Assembly: GCA_046328715.1 (NCBI GenBank)
Contig: JAXLWB010000054.1
Span: forward strand, 1-64,000
Source: JAXLWB01 sp046328715
GTDB lineage: Bacteria > Chloroflexota > Anaerolineae > Caldilineales > Caldilineaceae
Length of the DNA: 64,000 nucleotides
Direction: 5' to 3'
The notes beneath the pieces were generated by a model. The model had not been told where the DNA came from, ran no database searches, and saw only the letters and a list, made by a program, of their open reading frames with translations. Position 1 is the first letter of the stretch. Every line of letters begins with the position of its first letter. Positions 59,701-64,000 of the stretch are shown in pieces. Both the position numbers and the translations under genes were made by a program.

Positions 59701-62700
59701 CGGCAGCTTTGCGCTCTGTGATATCGGTCATTGCCGTTAAGACGCAGGGTTGCTCGTTGATCTCGACCACCGTGGCACTTAGCAGAAAGGTGCGCAACTC
59801 GCCATTCTTCATGCGGAAGAGCGATTCGACATCTTGTACCGTTTCCCCCACCGACAGCCGCGCAATTGCTCTTTGCCGATCTTCAGGATTGACCCACGCG
59901 CCCAATTCATCTGGGGTGCGTCCCAAGGAGGTGGCGCGGGTGTAACCGGTTGTACGCACAAAGTTCTCGTTGACCTCGATCAGGCGTCCATCGGCCAGCG
60001 ATGTCATGGTTAACATCAGTGGACTGAAGCTAAAGGCAGTGGAGAATTTGGCTTCCGAGGCTGCCAACGCCGCTTCGGCAACTTTGCGTTCGCTAATATC
60101 GCGGATCACACTCAAGAGTAGCTGTTCGCCCGCCACTTGGGTGCTGACCGAACTGACTTCAACGGGGAAGCTGCTTCCATCCTGACGCAGGTGAACCGTT
60201 TCAAAACGTACGCCATGACCTTGGCGTTCCTGACTTGCTTGCGCTATCTGCTCAACGATCTTCATACGCGTGGCTGGATGGCGTAGGTCGCTGATGTTCA
60301 TGCGCAGCAACATCTCGCGGTCGTAGCCATAGGCTTCAACCGCAGCCACATTGGCCTCCACAATCCGTCCATCCTGGCGAACAAAGAGGATGATGTCGCG
60401 TGCCTGCTCCGAGAGCAATTGGTAACGCGCAAGGACAACCTCGGCGGCCTTCCGTTCACTGATATCAAGGTTGAATCCAGTGAAACGGATCGCTTTGCCA
60501 CTCTCGTCATAGGCTACCTGGCCGATTCCGAGTAGCCACCGTTCGCCCCGTTCAGGATGAAGAATACGGTATTCCTCGTGCCAACTACCTTCGAACTGGA
60601 GTACCTCGTGTAGGCGTTTCTGGATACGAGCGCGGTCGTCAGGATGGATCGATGCGATCCAGGCCTCTGGACCTGGCACAACATGAGCCGGAAGGCCATA
60701 GAGATTGTAATATTCGGGCGACCAGAAGGTTTGGTTGTGGGCAATATCCCAATCCCACACACCGCTCTGCGATACCCGCTGCGCTAAAGAAAGAACCTCA
60801 TAGACCCGGCGCAGCTCATCCTCAGCCTGCTTCCGTTCGGTCATATCGCGGGCGCTGCTGACCAGCCCGATGATCTGACCATCGGGCGTGCGCAAGGGCA
60901 TTTTGAGTGTGTTCCAGTAGCGAAGCTCACCGTTCCGCTCGCTCACTTGCTCGGTTGTAAAGGTCAGGCCATGCTCAAAGATGGGCCGATCATCCCGTTC
61001 GATGCTGGCTGCATCCTCAGGAAAGAGTTCCTGATAGCGCTTGCCGATCATCGCTTCCTTGCCCATGCCAACCTGTTCGGCCCCCGCACTGTTGATCAGC
61101 AAGTAACGTCCTGCCAGATCGCGCACAAAAATGGCGTCGCTGCTGCTTTCGAGAATGCCACTGAGGATCGCATTGTTGCGCGCCAGGGAAAGCTCGCTCT
61201 GCTTGCGCTCTGTGATGTTACTAAAGAGAATGGCGACCCTGCGGCTCTCTTCGCCGCCTACACGAAAGGCGTAGACGTTAAACCAGCGTCCCATGACTTC
61301 GGAGCCTTGCTCAAAACGAATTGGCTCGCCGCTGATCGCAACTTGACCGTAGGTCTCCCACCAGTAATCTTCCAGGTCGGGCACCATCTCTCGCGCGGTT
61401 CGCCCAACTGCTTGGTGAAGACCTGTAAACTTCTCAAAGGCTGGGTTGGCCTCCAGGAAACGATAATCGATGGGCTTGCCCTGCTCATCAAAGAGCATTT
61501 CAACCAGACAGAAGCCTTCGTCCATCGTCTCAAAGAGATAACGATAGCGCGCTTCACTCTCGCGCAGCGCTTCCTCGATGCGTGCTTTCTCCGCCAACGG
61601 CCAGAAGTGATGGACGACACTCTCCACCAACTGTACTTCGTCCACTCGCCAGTGGCGTGGCTGATCTTGCAGCACATGCAACGTCGCCACCCACTCCCGG
61701 TTACGCAGGCAGGGAACCCGGATCGTTGCCGGGAAACCGCGATCCCTGAAATGGGCTGGCTTCAACTCGGGTCGATCATCCAGATTGGCGTCATCGACGA
61801 CCAGGGTGCGCCCAGCCTGGGCACTGGCGATGTAGGCTGGGGAGGCGTAGGTGGAAAGTGGTGTAATGTCCGTCGCTGGTGACAGACCAGAGCGCCCCCA
61901 GCTCGCAAGCAAGGTGGCTCGATCAGCAGCCAAATCAACCGTATTGAAGCGGCAGCGGCTTACGCCAAGGTACTCGCCCAGGCGGCTGACGACCGTTTGC
62001 TGAATGGCTGCGGGATCGGTCAAGGTGCGCAAGGTCGAATTCAAATCGAGCAAAAATTGCTGATGGAGCGCTGTCTGTTTGCGTTCTGTGATATCGCGCA
62101 CAGCACCCGTGATGCGAACGCTGCGGCCTGCCTCATCCCGTGTTAGCAGAGCGTTCACTTCGATCCAGGCGAGCGTACCGTCGGGGCGCACAATGCGGCA
62201 CTCGTAGTAGTAAGAGTTGCCCGTATGCCTGGATTCATCCCAAATGGTGGCGACCAGGGAACGATCTTCGGGATGGACGAGCGACAGCCAATCCTCGCGC
62301 GTGAGCAGGCCATCCATGGGGAAGCCTGTAATCTGCGCATAAATCTCGGAAAATTCAGTGCGATTGGCGATCAGGTCATGGTCGAAGATCCCTACGCCGC
62401 CCGCCTGCGTAGCAAGTTGCAAACGCTCAGCGCTGATACGCAACGCTTGTTCGGCGCGTTTGCGCTCAGTAATATCAAGTGAAACTCCTAGGACGGCATA
62501 CGGTTCGCCCGTGGGGTGGAGCAAAGGCGCTTTTACCGTAGCGTAATAGTGGATCCCATCCTGGCGTGGTGCGGATTCCTCCCAGGCCATCGGCACTTTG
62601 CGCTCCAGCACTTGGCGTTCATTGGCGACCAGTGCGTCTGCTATCTCCTGCGGATAGCGATCATAGATGGATAGGCCACGGATCTCGGCATTGCTGATCT

Positions 62701-64000
62701 GGTTATCCTGCTCATAATAACCATTGACATAGAGGTAGCGATGATCGGGAGTTAACATGTAGACAGCGGCTGGGATATTCTGCAAGATGGCGCTCAACTG
62801 GGCTTCGTTGGCGCGCAACGCTTCTTGTGCCTCTTTTTGCTCACTAATGTCCATTACAAAAAGATAGAAGCCTAATACGCTGCCATCTGCCGCAAAATCG
62901 GGCTGGTAACGCGCCCAGATTTGGCGTGTGATGCCGTCGGGGTAGGTCAATTTCTCTTCAAAGCTCATGATTTCGCCAGCAAGTGCCCGTTGTCGATAGC
63001 CGTTCAGCCTAGCATAGTCATCCTGGCCTAGCAACATCAGCGCTGTGTCCTCCAGGACTCGCTGGCGTGGCTTTTGGAACCACGATTCGAAGGCTGCATT
63101 GACAAAACGATAACGCTCATCGGCACCCATATAGCCAACCAAGCCAGGAACATTGTCGGCAATCTCACGGACAAATGCCTCCTGACGGCGCAAGGTTTCC
63201 TCTGCCTGTTTGCGTTCGGTAATATCAATCACGACAAGCAGGCCATAGACTGGATGGGGGGAGGCATCGACGGGATATGAAAAGAAGACCCGTTCGCGCA
63301 CACTGAGCCAGCGTACCTGGCCATCGGGCCAAATCACGCGATGTTCCATAGCCAGTTCGCCACTACTTTTGGGATCGAGCGATTGGTGAATCCGATTCCA
63401 CAGTTCGGTACTGTCCTCTGGATGGACAATGGCGTGAAGAGCGGAGCGCGGCAGGGTAAGGGCTTGGTCAGCAACGCCAAAAAGCCTGGCCGATTCTGCA
63501 TCGAGCTGCACACTATTGGTGACGTAATCCACTTCGGCAATTCCCAGTCGGGCAACGGTCGTCGCCAGTTGCAGTTGGGCTTCACGGGCACGCAGACTTT
63601 CGTTGAGCCGCAATTTTTCTACAGCGAACCACAAGCGTTCACCGACACTTTCCAACAGAGTCACTTCACGGGGCTGCCATTGACGCGGCGTCGCCGTGGT
63701 CACCGAGAGGATGCCGCGCCAGGTGCCTTCATGCAAAAGCGGAACACCGACATAGGCACGTTCATCCGCCGGGGCGTAGACAGTGTCGTACTGCGCCGCA
63801 GTGCGTGGATCGAGTTTGGCGTCGTGATTGACCAAGACATGACCAGCTTGCAATTCAGCGCGCGTGGCTGGGCTGTAGTCGGATTGCTGGAATTCACTTG
63901 CCACAGGCGGCAGGCCACGAGCATATTGACCCCGGATGAAGCCCCGATCGTGCTCCAGATCGATCTCAATCAAAAGACAGCGCCCAACTTGCAAATGTTC
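56759..64000 (-). CDS. Giant PAS/GAF sensor histidine kinase (partial, N-terminus outside the window)
   Basis: At least 2411 residues; the frame runs open to the right edge, so the N-terminus is missing. From the visible start I count a GAF domain, four PAS, a second GAF, six PAS, a third GAF, two PAS, a fourth GAF and then the kinase. PAS boundaries are marked by recurring ITERKxAE-type ends. The kinase shows the phospho-acceptor His in YIASHDLKAPLRAIENL, like phytochrome-type kinases, and an ATPase domain with RDDGPGIAPEFHERIF. No transmembrane helix was seen, so it is probably cytosolic. It likely feeds the adjacent Rcp1-like regulator. Confidence 0.9.
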   Translation of the reverse strand, partial: EHLQVGRCLLIEIDLEHDRGFIRGQYARGLPPVASEFQQSDYSPATRAELQAGHVLVNHDAKLDPRTAAQYDTVYAPADERAYVGVPLLHEGTWRGILSVTTATPRQWQPREVTLLESVGERLWFAVEKLRLNESLRAREAQLQLATTVARLGIAEVDYVTNSVQLDAESARLFGVADQALTLPRSALHAIVHPEDSTELWNRIHQSLDPKSSGELAMEHRVIWPDGQVRWLSVRERVFFSYPVDASPHPVYGLLVVIDITERKQAEETLRRQEAFVREIADNVPGLVGYMGADERYRFVNAAFESWFQKPRQRVLEDTALMLLGQDDYARLNGYRQRALAGEIMSFEEKLTYPDGITRQIWARYQPDFAADGSVLGFYLFVMDISEQKEAQEALRANEAQLSAILQNIPAAVYMLTPDHRYLYVNGYYEQDNQISNAEIRGLSIYDRYPQEIADALVANERQVLERKVPMAWEESAPRQDGIHYYATVKAPLLHPTGEPYAVLGVSLDITERKRAEQALRISAERLQLATQAGGVGIFDHDLIANRTEFSEIYAQITGFPMDGLLTREDWLSLVHPEDRSLVATIWDESRHTGNSYYYECRIVRPDGTLAWIEVNALLTRDEAGRSVRITGAVRDITERKQTALHQQFLLDLNSTLRTLTDPAAIQQTVVSRLGEYLGVSRCRFNTVDLAADRATLLASWGRSGLSPATDITPLSTYASPAYIASAQAGRTLVVDDANLDDRPELKPAHFRDRGFPATIRVPCLRNREWVATLHVLQDQPRHWRVDEVQLVESVVHHFWPLAEKARIEEALRESEARYRYLFETMDEGFCLVEMLFDEQGKPIDYRFLEANPAFEKFTGLHQAVGRTAREMVPDLEDYWWETYGQVAISGEPIRFEQGSEVMGRWFNVYAFRVGGEESRRVAILFSNITERKQSELSLARNNAILSGILESSSDAIFVRDLAGRYLLINSAGAEQVGMGKEAMIGKRYQELFPEDAASIERDDRPIFEHGLTFTTEQVSERNGELRYWNTLKMPLRTPDGQIIGLVSSARDMTERKQAEDELRRVYEVLSLAQRVSQSGVWDWDIAHNQTFWSPEYYNLYGLPAHVVPGPEAWIASIHPDDRARIQKRLHEVLQFEGSWHEEYRILHPERGERWLLGIGQVAYDESGKAIRFTGFNLDISERKAAEVVLARYQLLSEQARDIILFVRQDGRIVEANVAAVEAYGYDREMLLRMNISDLRHPATRMKIVEQIAQASQERQGHGVRFETVHLRQDGSSFPVEVSSVSTQVAGEQLLLSVIRDISERKVAEAALAASEAKFSTAFSFSPLMLTMTSLADGRLIEVNENFVRTTGYTRATSLGRTPDELGAWVNPEDRQRAIARLSVGETVQDVESLFRMKNGELRTFLLSATVVEINEQPCVLTAMTDITERKAAEAQLKRQAFLLENVGDAIFSTDMDFRILTWNRGAEEIYGRSAGEVIGQRARDLLRPDYKEGETTVDDAVKHILREGRWQGEVTHTHKDGNKLFISSTTTLLRDEEGNPTGIVAVNRDVTARRRAEERLRFMADASTLLASSLDYRVTLENVAHATVPVIADWCVIDLLAPDGNIVDAAVAHVDPEKVRWAKALRQRYPVDPVALAGAPNVIRTGKSEFYPDISDAMLAAVAKNEEELDLLRTVGYRSIMVVPLRSHDHILGAITFVISENERRFTESDLQMAEDLALRAAAAIENAQLYQAVQLSEAELRVSEERFRSAFEQAAVGMAHLNPEGSYLRVNDRLCEILGYSRQELLQMSYMDITHADDLVTDMTQAKRLLAGEIGHYGLEKRYIRQDGSAIWSNITVSAVRDDQNNVKYTIVVVEDISARKAAEDAVRRSEELARQRLVELEAIYNTAPIGLCVLDRDLRWQRINKHLAEINGYSVAEHLGRSVGELLPGVAPTIEPILHAILETGEPLPNVEIHGETPAQPGEKRIWLEHLFPLQDRDGIISGINVVAEEITERKRQERHQQFLSELGMQLRLLSDSDAILKHLVSRLGAYLQVAHCRVNEIDLANNQFIVQKNWTANGDSTYGVFPITELAPPQILRELQIGRTVVVDNTATDPRTASVLDNYRSEQTSALVGVPIFHEGQWWATLSVRERGERHWRPDEIALLETVSNQLRDLLEKVRAEEALVRLNATLELRVAERTAELERSNRELDQFAYIASHDLKAPLRAIENLANWISEDAEPLLPPASVEHLRKLRGRVDRMENLLEDLLVYSRANRVRGSISTVNLGAVVDDVVELLGPPDSFKVSRSAEMPTLTTYRAPLELVLRNLIGNAIKHHDRQDGEIHITVEEKDDCFEVTVRDDGPGIAPEFHERIFGMFQTLRPRDEVEASGIGLAVVKRTIESLGGKVWVESKLGGGSIFHFTWPKKIDGL

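Noticed and set aside
60947..61882. 311-residue plus-strand frame
   Set aside because: Fully antisense to the giant kinase; its sequence mirrors the PAS codons and has no family match I recognise.

Overview
The window looks like chromosomal DNA of a free-living bacterium, most likely a member of the Chloroflexota (Anaerolineae/Caldilinea-like). This is an inference. It rests on the moderate G+C, the many lipoproteins with Thr/Pro/Ala-rich 'PTATPT' linkers, the small palindromic dispersed elements, the very large PAS/GAF histidine kinase and the DUF3618/holin-like stress genes. No rRNA, tRNA, CRISPR array, integrase or complete insertion sequence was seen. Almost all genes lie on the minus strand; the exceptions are near 30.1, 45.1-47.4 and 48.8-50.5 kb.

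Layout, left to right. 0-4.6 kb: a truncated phosphatase and a 1360-residue Asp-box propeller lipoprotein. 4.9-14.8 kb: an accessory, visibly decaying detoxification/resistance cluster. It holds five intact RibD/DHFR-like reductases plus two C-terminal remnants, four VOC (glyoxalase/bleomycin-resistance) proteins, one AraC regulator plus two probable AraC tails, an AlkZ-like winged-helix protein, a rhomboid protein and an ABM monooxygenase. 15-20.4 kb: membrane proteins, an isoprenylcysteine-methyltransferase-like enzyme and an epoxide hydrolase. 20.4-30 kb: envelope proteins, namely two META-domain lipoproteins, an alpha/beta hydrolase lipoprotein, an EEP nuclease next to cardiolipin synthase, and a serine beta-lactamase-like protein. 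30-35 kb: RNA ligase/cyclic phosphodiesterase-like protein, Gfo/Idh/MocA oxidoreductase, three NTF2-like proteins, SDR, DUF2171, DUF326 and DUF6582. 35-44.6 kb: a spondin-hydrolase fusion, a PQQ-type propeller lipoprotein, a frameshifted small gene, cupin, CDF transporter, BrkB protein and pyruvate-oxidase-like enzyme. 45-46 kb: a formate dehydrogenase/NrfD pseudogene scar. 46.3-54.4 kb: ChaB, PRC-barrel, a flavoprotein reductase and a four-gene envelope-stress operon. 54.8-64 kb: a signalling locus with a REC-histidine kinase, an Rcp1-like response regulator and a giant multi-PAS/GAF kinase that runs off the right edge.

Functionally the window reads as accessory stress biology: xenobiotic detoxification, cell-envelope maintenance and multi-input signalling. 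Several small palindromic elements are repeated within it. One is a 54-55 bp hairpin family with two long, terminal-repeat-bounded copies. Another is a 133-134 bp pair that flanks the two response-regulator genes. The best leads are these element families, the scars of lost genes in the reductase/VOC cluster, the formate dehydrogenase remnant, the spondin-hydrolase fusion and the duplicated-module stress protein.
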